The notes beneath the pieces were generated by a model. It was not told the origin of the DNA, searched no databases, and was given only the letters and a program-made list of their open reading frames with translations. Source: Wenyingzhuangia sp. 2_MG-2023 (GTDB lineage Bacteria; Bacteroidota; Bacteroidia; Flavobacteriales; Flavobacteriaceae). Taken from it: 64,000 bases of DNA. Every line of letters starts with the position of its first letter. Within the stretch, counting starts at the first letter, position 1. Shown here piece after piece: positions 44,901-52,943 of the stretch. The stretch is from assembly GCF_030548295.1 (NCBI RefSeq), contig NZ_JAUOSB010000001.1, forward strand, positions 434,001 to 498,000. The letters run 5' to 3'. The translations under genes were made by a program, and so were the position numbers.

Positions 44901-45566
44901 TTATTGTTTTCTTTTTGTAGTTACCCAAGTGTTGATTGTTCCTGATCCGCCAATCATAGATTTTGGAACTTCTACCACAATGGATTTTACATTTGTTCCT
45001 GCAAAAGTATCTGCTCCAGGATTGTTAAACTCCGTTGCTGTTCCGCCAACAATTGCAGAATATTGAGCAAAGTCCATAAAGAAAGGGTCATCTCTCAACC
45101 CTGCAAATGCTTTAACTCCAGAAACAGAAGAAGCGTTTGTGGTAGCTGTAATTGCAGTAGTACCATAAGGAGTAATAGCAACACTACTTTTGTACATGTC
45201 TGATAAAAGTGTACTATTAGCACCCGTTTCATTTGGAGTAGCAGGTCCGTAGATGTACATTTTATCGTTACTTGGGATAGCTTGGATAACATAGTCTTCA
45301 ACAAAATCACCATCAGTATCAATGTTAAACTCTACCAGTACATTTTCATCAAAACTTGCCGTTTGTGAATCTGTTGGTGAAATTAAACCTTGCACATTTG
45401 CAACAAATACTAAATTGTCTGTGTCCTCTCCTTGAAATGCATAAAAATCTGTGATGTCACTTGTACCACCTTTTACTGCTGGTGCATCAATGTGATCTGC
45501 TGCGATAATTGCACCAGATACAAGGGCTATGGATGCCAACCCTAATAAAATTTTACTTGTCTTCAT
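44901..45566 (-). CDS. DUF4331 family exported protein (N-terminal half)
   Basis: A 221-residue protein with signal peptide ending GAIIAADHIDAP; the mature N terminus ADHIDAP is the hallmark of DUF4331, followed by DITDFYAFQGEDTDNLVFVANVQG. It ends after VEVPKSMIGG, about where the N-terminal half of longer DUF4331 proteins ends. It is first in the unit behind the putative ECF promoter at 45608-45632. It is secreted to the periplasm or beyond. Confidence 0.82.
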   Translation of the reverse strand: MKTSKILLGLASIALVSGAIIAADHIDAPAVKGGTSDITDFYAFQGEDTDNLVFVANVQGLISPTDSQTASFDENVLVEFNIDTDGDFVEDYVIQAIPSNDKMYIYGPATPNETGANSTLLSDMYKSSVAITPYGTTAITATTNASSVSGVKAFAGLRDDPFFMDFAQYSAIVGGTATEFNNPGADTFAGTNVKSIVVEVPKSMIGGSGTINTWVTTKRKQ

Positions 45567-45607
45567 AATTGTGTGTTTTTAGTTATTAAAACGATTACAC
45601 AATTACT

Positions 45608-45632
45608 TACGATAGAAAGTTCAACTTGGTTT
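45608..45632 (-). promoter_or_regulatory. Putative ECF-sigma promoter of the DUF4331 unit
   Basis: On the minus strand AAAC (45629-45632) and CGTA (45608-45611) are 17 bases apart, 42 bases upstream of the DUF4331 ATG. The spacing and boxes equal those upstream of the ECF sigma gene. Confidence 0.45.
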
Positions 45633-45723
45633 TAAAAAAAGTTTGTTTTTGTGAAAAAATCTACACAAAACAACACAACACACTAAACAACAGTCTATTA
45701 AAAAAAATGTTTTTTTGTGATTT

Positions 45724-46056
45724 TTACAATTCCTCACAAGGATTCCAATAAATTTGTTCTAAGTTTTGAACTTTATTGTCTTTTACTATTACACCTTCAC
45801 TTTCTAAAAGCTGTTGCATTAGGTTTGTACCTTCAAAATGATGTTTTCCACTCAAAAGCCCAACTCTATTTACAACACGGTGTGCAGGAACACTCATATC
45901 TCCATGAGAAGCATTCATAGCCCAACCTACCACTCTTGCCGATGATTTTACACCTAAGTATTGTGCAATAGCTCCGTAAGAAGTTACACGCCCTTCTGGA
46001 ATTTGTTTGGCAACTTGGTATACTCTTTTAAAAAAATCTTGCTTTTCTTCTTTCAA
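45724..46056 (-). CDS. Alkyltransferase-like protein (MGMT family, Cys to Ala)
   Basis: A 110-residue protein that is only the DNA-binding C-terminal domain of O6-alkylguanine methyltransferases. The active-site PCHR motif reads PAHR at residues 57-60, so the acceptor Cys is Ala58. Such ATL proteins bind alkylated guanine without repairing it and route it to nucleotide excision repair. The start is TTG; no ATG is near. uvrC lies in the same window but not adjacent. ATL status follows directly from the motif. Confidence 0.88.
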   Translation of the reverse strand: MKEEKQDFFKRVYQVAKQIPEGRVTSYGAIAQYLGVKSSARVVGWAMNASHGDMSVPAHRVVNRVGLLSGKHHFEGTNLMQQLLESEGVIVKDNKVQNLEQIYWNPCEEL

Positions 46057-46083
46057 AATAGAGTTTCAATTTTATTCTATAAA

Positions 46084-46113
46084 AAAACCTCATTATTGCT
46101 AATGAGGTTCCTT
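46084..46113 (-). terminator. Terminator after trmB
   Basis: A 10-bp stem (46086-46095 with 46100-46109), loop TTGC, followed by a long T run on the minus strand. Confidence 0.85.
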
Positions 46114-46114
46114 A

Positions 46115-46786
46115 TTAATATTTTAATTTAAATTTTAGATAGGTAATTGCTTTTCCCTTTTCTAAATATTGTGACTCATAATAAGTCTGAACTTGTGTTA
46201 CTTCTTCTGGTGCACCTTCTTGCCTATACACATCATGATTTGCATACAAAACCTCTTGTCCTTGCCCATGCAAAATACCAATGGTATAACCATGCATAAA
46301 CTCACTATCGGTTTTTAAGTGCATAATACCTTGCTCGTTTAAGATTTTATGATAACGTCTTAAAAAAGCATCACCCGTCATACGGTGTTTGGTTCTTTTG
46401 TATTTGATTTGTGGATCTGGAAACGTAATCCAAATTTCACTAATCTCATTTTCTGCAAAAATAAAATCAACCAACTCTATCTGTGTACGAATAAAAGCTA
46501 CATTTGGCAGGTTGTCTTCTATTGCTGTTTTGGCACCTCTCCAAAAACGAGCTCCTTTGATATCAATTCCTATGTAGTTTACCTTTGGATTTCTTCTGGC
46601 TAAGGCAACCGTATATTCACCTTTTCCACATCCTAGTTCTAAAACTATAGGATGATTGTTCCCAAAATATTCACTCCACTTTCCTTGATGCACAAAGCCA
46701 GAAACCACTTCTTCTCTTGTCGGCTGTATGACATTGTCAAACGTTTCATTTTCATTGAAACGCTTCAATTTATTTTTACTTCCCAA
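46115..46786 (-). CDS. trmB: tRNA (guanine-N7)-methyltransferase
   Basis: Methylates G46 in the tRNA variable loop. The SAM motif is VLELGCGKGEYT (about 48-59), followed by YIGIDIKGARFWRGAKTA and the tRNA-binding FPDPQIKYKRTKHRMT. The length of 223 residues is typical. The start is TTG in the usual position for the family (MGSKNKLKRF). It follows the small DUF6341-type gene by 10 bases. Confidence 0.94.
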   Translation of the reverse strand: MGSKNKLKRFNENETFDNVIQPTREEVVSGFVHQGKWSEYFGNNHPIVLELGCGKGEYTVALARRNPKVNYIGIDIKGARFWRGAKTAIEDNLPNVAFIRTQIELVDFIFAENEISEIWITFPDPQIKYKRTKHRMTGDAFLRRYHKILNEQGIMHLKTDSEFMHGYTIGILHGQGQEVLYANHDVYRQEGAPEEVTQVQTYYESQYLEKGKAITYLKFKLKY

Positions 46787-46796
46787 TCAGTATTTT

Positions 46797-47006
46797 TTAT
46801 TTTGGTAAATCTTCTGTTCCTTCGTCTTTAAACTTTTTAGATTCTTTCATCCAGTAACCTAAATAAACCAACAATACAATTACAAACCCAAAGTTGATTG
46901 CGTTAGATAACCACCAGTTACCACTAAAACGTAGTGCTTTAAAAGGCAATAAAATTCCATTTGTAAATAAATCATCAATTGCGTGAAAGATGTTCAATGC
47001 TGTCAT
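46797..47006 (-). CDS. Small single-helix membrane protein, DUF6341-like
   Basis: A 69-residue protein with one strong membrane helix (about 33-52, NAINFGFVIVLLVYLGYWM) and a charged tail. I recognise it as a small Flavobacteriaceae protein (DUF6341), often mislabelled in databases. It is probably cotranscribed with trmB. The function is unknown. A -7 box TACTTTTG lies at 47032-47039 (minus strand). Confidence 0.7.
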   Translation of the reverse strand: MTALNIFHAIDDLFTNGILLPFKALRFSGNWWLSNAINFGFVIVLLVYLGYWMKESKKFKDEGTEDLPK

Positions 47007-47031
47007 AATATTTTATATTGTATTAGCTATG

Positions 47032-47039
47032 CAAAAGTA
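47032..47039 (-). promoter_or_regulatory. Promoter -7 box of the DUF6341/trmB unit
   Basis: TACTTTTG on the minus strand fits TAnnTTTG, 26 bases before the ATG. A palindrome (CAGATT-3-AATCTG, 47051-47065) covers the place where the -33 element would be. Confidence 0.45.
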
Positions 47040-47081
47040 ATAAAAGTAATCAGATTAAAAATCTGAAACCTGTTTTTTATA

Positions 47082-47807
47082 TCAATTTCTCCCTTTTTCA
47101 TTTGGATACAAACTTGGCAAAGGATCGCTCTGCCAAAATTCTTTGGAATCAATGTCCATAATAGTCAACGGATTGGTAAAAGCTGCTCCCGTATCTACAT
47201 TCCAAACACCAGACGCAAAGAAAGGCTCATCCCTATTTATTTTAGATAGTGGTGTATGTCCAATATAAACTTCTTTGTATAACTTTAACCTTTCTGGATA
47301 AAATTCGTCGTCTTTTGACAACTCTCTAGCAGCTAAAGCTGTTTCCCACAAAGACCTATCCCAATAAAATAATTTTGAAAAATGTTCTTGTTCTATCCCT
47401 TTTACGTTGGTAAAGCCAGCATGCAAGAACAGTCTGTTTTCAGTATCTAAATAGTAATTATCTAAATTTTCCAGAAAGAAAGAGTGTATTTTTATAAAAT
47501 TATAAGATCTGTCTTTGTATGAATCTATTGTAGCTTGTCCTCCGTGCAGTAACCAATTAGGATTGTCTTTCCCTTTGTGCAACCACTCATAAAACAATTC
47601 ATCATGATTTCCTTTTAAGAAAATACAGTTGTGAGAATATTTCAAAGAAATCAACAAATTGATCACTTCAAAAGATTCGCTCCATCCATCTACATAATCG
47701 CCTAAAAAAATCAACTTATCATCTGTGGTGACCTCTGCTCTTTCTAATATTTGTTCCAAAGCTTTAAAACCACCATGTATATCTCCAATTACTAAAGTTC
47801 TACCCAT
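47082..47807 (-). CDS. Serine/threonine-type metallophosphoesterase
   Basis: A 241-residue calcineurin-like phosphatase, started at MGRTLVIGDIHGG (47807). Metal-site motifs are GDIHG, GDYVDGWSES and GNHDE, with later histidines in LFLHAGF and YIGHTPLS. The order matches the PrpA/ApaH-like protein phosphatases. It is a single gene between pyk and the DUF6341/trmB unit. Target unknown; phosphoprotein or dinucleotide cleavage is possible. Confidence 0.87.
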   Translation of the reverse strand: MGRTLVIGDIHGGFKALEQILERAEVTTDDKLIFLGDYVDGWSESFEVINLLISLKYSHNCIFLKGNHDELFYEWLHKGKDNPNWLLHGGQATIDSYKDRSYNFIKIHSFFLENLDNYYLDTENRLFLHAGFTNVKGIEQEHFSKLFYWDRSLWETALAARELSKDDEFYPERLKLYKEVYIGHTPLSKINRDEPFFASGVWNVDTGAAFTNPLTIMDIDSKEFWQSDPLPSLYPNEKGRN

Positions 47808-47845
47808 CTTAATTGTTTTTAACAAAAAAAAATTGTGTCACAAAA

Positions 47846-47882
47846 TAAAAAAAGGAACTGAAAAAACAGTCCCTTTTTTTAT
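47846..47882 (-). terminator. Terminator after pyk
   Basis: A 14-base arm pair (47847-47860 with 47867-47880) with one mismatch and a T7 tail on the minus strand, just beyond the pyk stop codon. Confidence 0.85.
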
Positions 47883-47903
47883 TTTATATTAATTTTTCTT
47901 AAA

Positions 47904-49361
47904 TTATTTTTTCAAATTTACTTTTGAAATACGAAGTGTGTTTACATCTCCTTGTTCCATAATAGGTGTAGAAGTTAGGTTGATCACCACATCATCATCT
48001 TGTAAATAACCACTTTCTAATGCAATGTTATTGACTTCTCTAATAATATCTGTAGAAAAAGGTGTGTTTGGCTCATAGAACCTACCTTTTACACCCCACA
48101 TAATATTCATCATACCCAAAGTTCTTTTGTCATTAGAAAAGGCTAAGATTTGAGATTTTGGTCGTAAAGCAGAAATTTGTTGAGCTGTATAACCTGAGTT
48201 GGTAATGGTAGAAATTACTTTTGCATTGATATCTTCTGCAACCAATGCTGCTTGATGACATAGAGCATTTGTAATAGCTCTATCAGAATCAGTATCTGGT
48301 TTTGGTGATTTTCTAGGAACTTCAATCAAGCTAGAGTTTTCAACATCTAAAATAATCTGTCTCATTACCTTGATTACTTCATTAGGAAATGCTCCAACAG
48401 AAGTTTCTCCAGACAACATTACTGCATCTGCTCCATCCATAATAGAATTGGCAACATCGTTTACTTCTGCACGAGTTGGTACAGAATTTTCGATCATTGT
48501 CTCCATCATTTGTGTAGCAATTACTACAGGAATTTTAGCTTCTTTACATTTTCTTACCAACATTTTTTGAGCCAATGGTACTTCAGACATAGGAATTTCA
48601 ACACCTAAATCTCCACGAGCCACCATAATTGCATCTGTATTGGCTATAATTGCATCAATATTGTCTAACGCTTCTGGCTTTTCAATTTTAGAAATTACTC
48701 TTGTTCTGTAAACTGAGATGTCAGAATTTTCTGCAATTAATTTATGAATATCATCTAAATCCGCTGGATTTCGTACAAAAGACAATGCCATCCAATCTAC
48801 TTTTAATTCTAAAGCAAATTTTGCATCTTTAATATCTTTTTCTGTCAATGCAGGTAAAGAAACATTTGTATTTGGTAAGTTTACTCCTTTTTTAGATTTT
48901 AATGGACCTCCTCTTAAAACCTTAGTTGTAACTAAATTTTCGTTATTAGTTGCTGTAACTTCAAATAATAATTTTCCATCATCTACTAAAATCTTTTCAC
49001 CAACTTTTACATCTTTTGGAAACTGCTTGTAAGTCATAAAGGCTTTCTCTTGAGTTCCTTCACACTTGTCAGTTGTAAAACTGAAAACATCACCTGGAGC
49101 CAACTCTACACCTTCTGCCATTACACCAACACGCAATTTAGGCCCTTGTAAATCCGCTAATATCGCTACATTAAAATCTAACTCTTCATTTAACTCTCTA
49201 ATAATTTTAACATTATTAGTTACATCATCATAATCAGCATGTGAAAAATTAATTCTGAAAACATTTACTCCAGAGATCATTAATTCTTTTAGTATTGCTT
49301 TATTCCCTGATAAAGCAGGACCTAAAGTAGCAACAATCTTGGTTTTTTTAGTCTGTGACAT
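47904..49361 (-). CDS. pyk: Pyruvate kinase
   Basis: Last step of glycolysis: phosphoenolpyruvate plus ADP to pyruvate plus ATP. The N terminus TKIVATLGPAL, ADLQGPKLRVG, the signature ISKIEKPEALDNIDAI, and MVARGDLGVEIP with the MLSGETSVGAFP loop are all present. The length of 485 residues is usual. It lies 3 bases after the IPExxxVDY gene, in the order acpP-fabF-rnc-IPExxxVDY-pyk conserved in Flavobacteriaceae. Confidence 0.97.
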   Translation of the reverse strand: MSQTKKTKIVATLGPALSGNKAILKELMISGVNVFRINFSHADYDDVTNNVKIIRELNEELDFNVAILADLQGPKLRVGVMAEGVELAPGDVFSFTTDKCEGTQEKAFMTYKQFPKDVKVGEKILVDDGKLLFEVTATNNENLVTTKVLRGGPLKSKKGVNLPNTNVSLPALTEKDIKDAKFALELKVDWMALSFVRNPADLDDIHKLIAENSDISVYRTRVISKIEKPEALDNIDAIIANTDAIMVARGDLGVEIPMSEVPLAQKMLVRKCKEAKIPVVIATQMMETMIENSVPTRAEVNDVANSIMDGADAVMLSGETSVGAFPNEVIKVMRQIILDVENSSLIEVPRKSPKPDTDSDRAITNALCHQAALVAEDINAKVISTITNSGYTAQQISALRPKSQILAFSNDKRTLGMMNIMWGVKGRFYEPNTPFSTDIIREVNNIALESGYLQDDDVVINLTSTPIMEQGDVNTLRISKVNLKK

Positions 49362-49364
49362 ATT

Positions 49365-49850
49365 TTAAAAAATTAAGTATTCTTTATGGTTTAGTTTTTT
49401 TATATCTACTGTATAGGATGTAATTACACCTTCTACTTGATTTATTTTTTTTAAAAGTTGCTTTATTTCTAGTTCCTCAAAATCTCCTTGAGCTTTTAGA
49501 ATATAATCCGCATCTTTCAACTCTGATTGCAAATATACATAAGTACTACTAAATGAGGACTCTGTATCAAACAATCCTAACGATTTCACCTCTAAAGATT
49601 GGATTTCAAATTTATTTCTAACCAAATACCAATCTATTAAATTCTTTTTATCCTGATATTCAAAAGCAGAAAAACAAGCTTTCTTGCCTTCTATTACATA
49701 ATCTAAATCTGGTGAAATTCTACCAAATTTAAAATGCAAATGACTATTTAATAAATACGCTAATTTAAAATCTTGTAATACCGAATGAACAGCAATTATA
49801 TAATAATTTTGTTCCTCAAAATCACATAGAGTTAAATGATTAGCCGCCAT
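49365..49850 (-). CDS. IPExxxVDY family protein
   Basis: A 161-residue cytosolic protein. The position between rnc and pyk and features such as DFKLAYLLNSHLHFKFGRISPDLDY are those of the Bacteroidota IPExxxVDY family. The name-giving motif is only weakly kept. Function unknown; gene-order conservation suggests a link to RNase III or pyruvate kinase expression (weak inference). Confidence 0.75.
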   Translation of the reverse strand: MAANHLTLCDFEEQNYYIIAVHSVLQDFKLAYLLNSHLHFKFGRISPDLDYVIEGKKACFSAFEYQDKKNLIDWYLVRNKFEIQSLEVKSLGLFDTESSFSSTYVYLQSELKDADYILKAQGDFEELEIKQLLKKINQVEGVITSYTVDIKKLNHKEYLIF

Positions 49851-49940
49851 ATATACAATATTAAATAGGTAATCGTTCCATGACGAATTTAATTAATAGT
49901 AATCAATGCTAAAAAATATTATAACAATAAAACGCAAACG

Positions 49941-50678
49941 TTATAGTTTAGCAATATCTGATTGAAAAACATAATATGCTCGCTTTGCTGCCATTTCTTC
50001 AGCTCTTTTTTTAGAAGTGGCTCTTCCTTTAGAAATTACTTTTCCGTCTACTAATAACTTTACACTAAAGTGTTTTACTTTTTGATTCCCTGTATCTTCA
50101 TAAACATCAAAAACTAAGTTTCTTTTGTTTTTTTGTGACCATTCAATCAACACCCCTTTGTAACTTGTTATTTTCCCTTCTAGCTTTTCAATATCTACAT
50201 AAGGACCAATTACTTTTTTGTAAATAAACTTTACACAATAACCGTACCCTCTATCTAAATAAACAGCACCAATTAGTGCTTCAAACAAGTTTCCGTGTAT
50301 ATTATTTCCTATTTTGGATTTAGAAGTACTAGTACTTAAGAAAGACAACAAGTCTAAATCTTTCCCCAACTCATTTAAATGCTCTCTACTTACTATTTTA
50401 GACCGCATTTGAGTTAAATAACCCTCATTAGCATCAGGCACTTGATTGTACAAATAAGCAGCAATGATAGATCCCAACATTGCATCTCCTAAATATTCCA
50501 ATCTTTCATAGTTTACAGACCGACCTTCTTTGTCCTTTATTTGCAAAGAAGCATGTGTAAACGCATTTTTATAAAAAGACAATTCCTTGGGCACAAACCC
50601 AATTACATTTTTTATTTGTTTATAAAAAATCTCGTCCGATTTCGAACGAGATTTTTTTATATTTTTAAAGAACTTCAA
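49941..50678 (-). CDS. rnc: Ribonuclease III
   Basis: Double-strand RNA endonuclease of 245 residues. The catalytic signature is ERLEYLGDAML (about 64-74) with the second acidic cluster NLFEALIGAVYLDRGY (about 131-146); a C-terminal dsRNA-binding domain ends GRATSKKRAEEMAAKRAY. It starts 6 bases after fabF stops. A perfect 12-bp terminator-shaped hairpin lies within codons 8-18 of this gene, which suggests attenuation or self-regulation (see findings). Confidence 0.95.
   Translation of the reverse strand: MKFFKNIKKSRSKSDEIFYKQIKNVIGFVPKELSFYKNAFTHASLQIKDKEGRSVNYERLEYLGDAMLGSIIAAYLYNQVPDANEGYLTQMRSKIVSREHLNELGKDLDLLSFLSTSTSKSKIGNNIHGNLFEALIGAVYLDRGYGYCVKFIYKKVIGPYVDIEKLEGKITSYKGVLIEWSQKNKRNLVFDVYEDTGNQKVKHFSVKLLVDGKVISKGRATSKKRAEEMAAKRAYYVFQSDIAKL
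50624..50657 (-). terminator. Terminator-shaped hairpin inside the 5' end of rnc
   Basis: Perfect 12-bp arms (50624-50635 and 50646-50657), with a further CGA/TCG pairing in the loop, followed by a T6 run on the minus strand. It lies 27 bases past the fabF stop codon but within codons 8-18 of rnc, so it could end fabF transcription or regulate rnc. Confidence 0.7.
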
Positions 50679-50683
50679 AAGTC

Positions 50684-51937
50684 TTAAGCTTCTAATTTTT
50701 TAAACAATACACACGCATTGTGTCCACCAAATCCAAAAGTGTTACTCATTGCAATTTTTACATCTCTCTTTTGAGCTTTGTTAATTGTCAAATTTAATTT
50801 TGGATCAATATTTTCATCTAATTCTTCATGATTTATAGTAGGTGGTACCATTCCATATTCAATTGCCAAGATAGATGCAATTGCTTCAACTGCTCCTGCA
50901 GCTCCTAACAAATGCCCTGTCATTGACTTGGTTGAATTGATGTTTAAATTATACGCGTGCTCTCCAAACACATTTTGTATTGCTTTTAATTCAGCAACAT
51001 CTCCTAAAGGAGTTGATGTTCCATGTACATTTACTGTATCAACATCGTTAATTGTCAATCCTGCATTTTGCAAACAGTTCAACATTACTTTTGTAGCACC
51101 TAATCCTTGTGGATGTGGAGCCGTTAAGTGATGTGCATCGGCAGACAAACCACCTCCAACAACTTCACAATATATTTTAGCACCTCTAGCAACAGCGTGC
51201 TCATATTCTTCAAGAATAAGTGCTCCTCCTCCTTCTCCCATCACAAAACCATCACGGCTTTTGTCAAAAGGACGAGAGGCAGTAGCCGGATCTTCATTTC
51301 TTTGAGACAGTGCATGTAAAGCATTAAAACCTCCCATAGCCGCTCCTGTAACAGATGCTTCTGAACCACCCGTAACAATTACATCTGCATGTCCTAAACG
51401 AATATAGTTTAAGGCATCAATAATTGCGTTTGAGGAAGATGCACAAGCAGAAACTGTTGTAAAGTTAGGCCCTCTAAAACCGTATTTGATAGAAATATGC
51501 CCAGGAGCAATATCTGCAATCATTTTTGGGATAAAGAAAGGATTGTACTTTGGTGTACCATCACCATTAGCATAATTTACTACTTCTTGTTCAAAAGTAT
51601 CAATTCCTCCAATTCCACATCCCCAAATTACACCAACTCTATCTGGATCTGTAGTTTCTAAATCTAGTTTAGAATTTACAATTGCCTCATCGGCAACCAC
51701 CATTGCAAATTGTGTAAATTTGTCCATTTTACGGGCTTCCTTTCTGTGAATAAAATCATTCACATCAAAACCTTTTACCTCACAAGCAAAACGAGTTTTG
51801 AACTTGGCAGCATCAAAGTGTGTTATAGGTGCAGCACCGCTTTTACCATTCACTAAACCATCCCAATACTCTTCTATATTGTTACCGATTGGTGTCAATG
51901 CACCAAGTCCAGTTACTACAACTCGTTTCAATTTCAT
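50684..51937 (-). CDS. fabF: 3-oxoacyl-ACP synthase II
   Basis: Condensing enzyme that extends acyl-ACP in fatty-acid synthesis. The catalytic Cys165 is in VSACASSSN; the two histidines are in VNVHGTSTPLGD and SMTGHLLGAAG. The length of 417 residues fits. It lies 18 bases after acpP, whose product is its substrate carrier, and 5 bases before rnc. Confidence 0.97.
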   Translation of the reverse strand: MKLKRVVVTGLGALTPIGNNIEEYWDGLVNGKSGAAPITHFDAAKFKTRFACEVKGFDVNDFIHRKEARKMDKFTQFAMVVADEAIVNSKLDLETTDPDRVGVIWGCGIGGIDTFEQEVVNYANGDGTPKYNPFFIPKMIADIAPGHISIKYGFRGPNFTTVSACASSSNAIIDALNYIRLGHADVIVTGGSEASVTGAAMGGFNALHALSQRNEDPATASRPFDKSRDGFVMGEGGGALILEEYEHAVARGAKIYCEVVGGGLSADAHHLTAPHPQGLGATKVMLNCLQNAGLTINDVDTVNVHGTSTPLGDVAELKAIQNVFGEHAYNLNINSTKSMTGHLLGAAGAVEAIASILAIEYGMVPPTINHEELDENIDPKLNLTINKAQKRDVKIAMSNTFGFGGHNACVLFKKLEA

Positions 51938-51955
51938 AAATAGATAATTTTCTAA

Positions 51956-52192
51956 TTACTTTTTTGCTGCTTCGATAAAGCTTACAGCCTGACCTACTGT
52001 TCCAATGTTCTCAGCTTGATCATCTGGGATTTGAATATCAAATTCTTTTTCAAACTCCATGATTAATTCTACAGTATCTAAAGAATCTGCTCCTAAATCG
52101 TTTGTGAAGCTTGCCTCAGCATTTACTTCGTTTTCGTCAACTCCTAGTTTATCAACGATAATTGCTTTTACTCTTGCTGCAATGTCTGACAT
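51956..52192 (-). CDS. acpP: Acyl carrier protein
   Basis: A 78-residue acidic four-helix carrier. The phosphopantetheine site is Ser37 in [13 protein letters not shown]. It carries the growing chain for FabF. It is first in the acpP-fabF-rnc unit, with a promoter TTTG-N17-TATTTTTG at 52226-52254 (minus strand). Confidence 0.98.
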   Translation of the reverse strand: MSDIAARVKAIIVDKLGVDENEVNAEASFTNDLGADSLDTVELIMEFEKEFDIQIPDDQAENIGTVGQAVSFIEAAKK

Positions 52193-52225
52193 AGTATTAT
52201 AATTTAATTAAGTTTAAAACCGGGA

Positions 52226-52254
52226 CAAAAATAAAAAACTTTTGTTTGCACAAA
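52226..52254 (-). promoter_or_regulatory. Promoter of acpP
   Basis: On the minus strand TTTG (52251-52254) is followed after 17 bases by TATTTTTG (52226-52233). Both elements match the Bacteroidota primary-sigma consensus; the ATG is 34 bases downstream. Confidence 0.65.
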
Positions 52255-52325
52255 CAATGTTTCAGGCAAATATATTCACTAAGATAAAAAAAAATATCAC
52301 ATCTTTGTAACTTGTTTCACTAGAA

Positions 52326-52339
52326 CTAACTCAAGTTAG
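52326..52339. promoter_or_regulatory. Palindrome in the purN leader
   Basis: CTAACT-CA-AGTTAG forms a perfect two-arm palindrome, flanked by direct repeats TTCACTAGAA at 52316-52325 and 52351-52360. It lies downstream of a -7-like CATCTTTG (52300-52307), a position suited to a repressor site. No regulator is identified. Confidence 0.3.
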
Positions 52340-52372
52340 GTCTCTAAAAATTCACTAGAAAGTCAATAAAAC

Positions 52373-52942
52373 ATGATTAAAATAGCCATTCTTGCTTCAG
52401 GATCGGGATCCAATGCAGAGAACATTTCACGTTACTTTTACGACCATAAAAATATAAAAATCTCCTACATTTTAAGCAACAAAAGGGATGCTTTTGTGCT
52501 TGAAAGAGCTAAAAAACTAGGAATTCCGAGCAAAGTTTTCTCTAATAAAGAGATGAAAGAGCAAGTTGACCTCTTAAACTTATTAAAAGTTGAGGCCGAT
52601 TTTATTGTACTTGCTGGTTTTTTATTAAAAGTTCCTGAAAACATTATTGAAGCTTTTCCTAACAAAATCATCAACATCCATCCGGCTTTGCTACCCAATT
52701 ATGGAGGAAAGGGAATGTATGGTATGCATGTACACCGAGCGGTTAAAGAAAATAAGGAAAGTGAAACAGGAATTACCATTCATTTTGTGAATGAAAACTA
52801 TGATGAAGGAGCTATTATTTTTCAAGCAAAAACCAGTTTAACAGCAGAAGACAGCCCAGAAACTATTGCTGAAAAAATCCACACACTAGAACAAGAGCAC
52901 TTTCCTAGAGTTTTAGAAGAAGTTATTAGCAAAGCGATGTAA
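52373..52942 (+). CDS. purN: Phosphoribosylglycinamide formyltransferase
   Basis: Third step of purine synthesis, formylating the product of PurD with 10-formyl-tetrahydrofolate. It starts MIKIAILASGSGSNAENI and has the catalytic region NIHPALLPNYGGKGMYGMHVH. The length of 189 residues is standard. It is divergent from acpP; the leader holds a palindrome flanked by TTCACTAGAA repeats. It is one base from the RNase H gene. Confidence 0.96.
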   Translation: MIKIAILASGSGSNAENISRYFYDHKNIKISYILSNKRDAFVLERAKKLGIPSKVFSNKEMKEQVDLLNLLKVEADFIVLAGFLLKVPENIIEAFPNKIINIHPALLPNYGGKGMYGMHVHRAVKENKESETGITIHFVNENYDEGAIIFQAKTSLTAEDSPETIAEKIHTLEQEHFPRVLEEVISKAM

Positions 52943-52943
52943 A

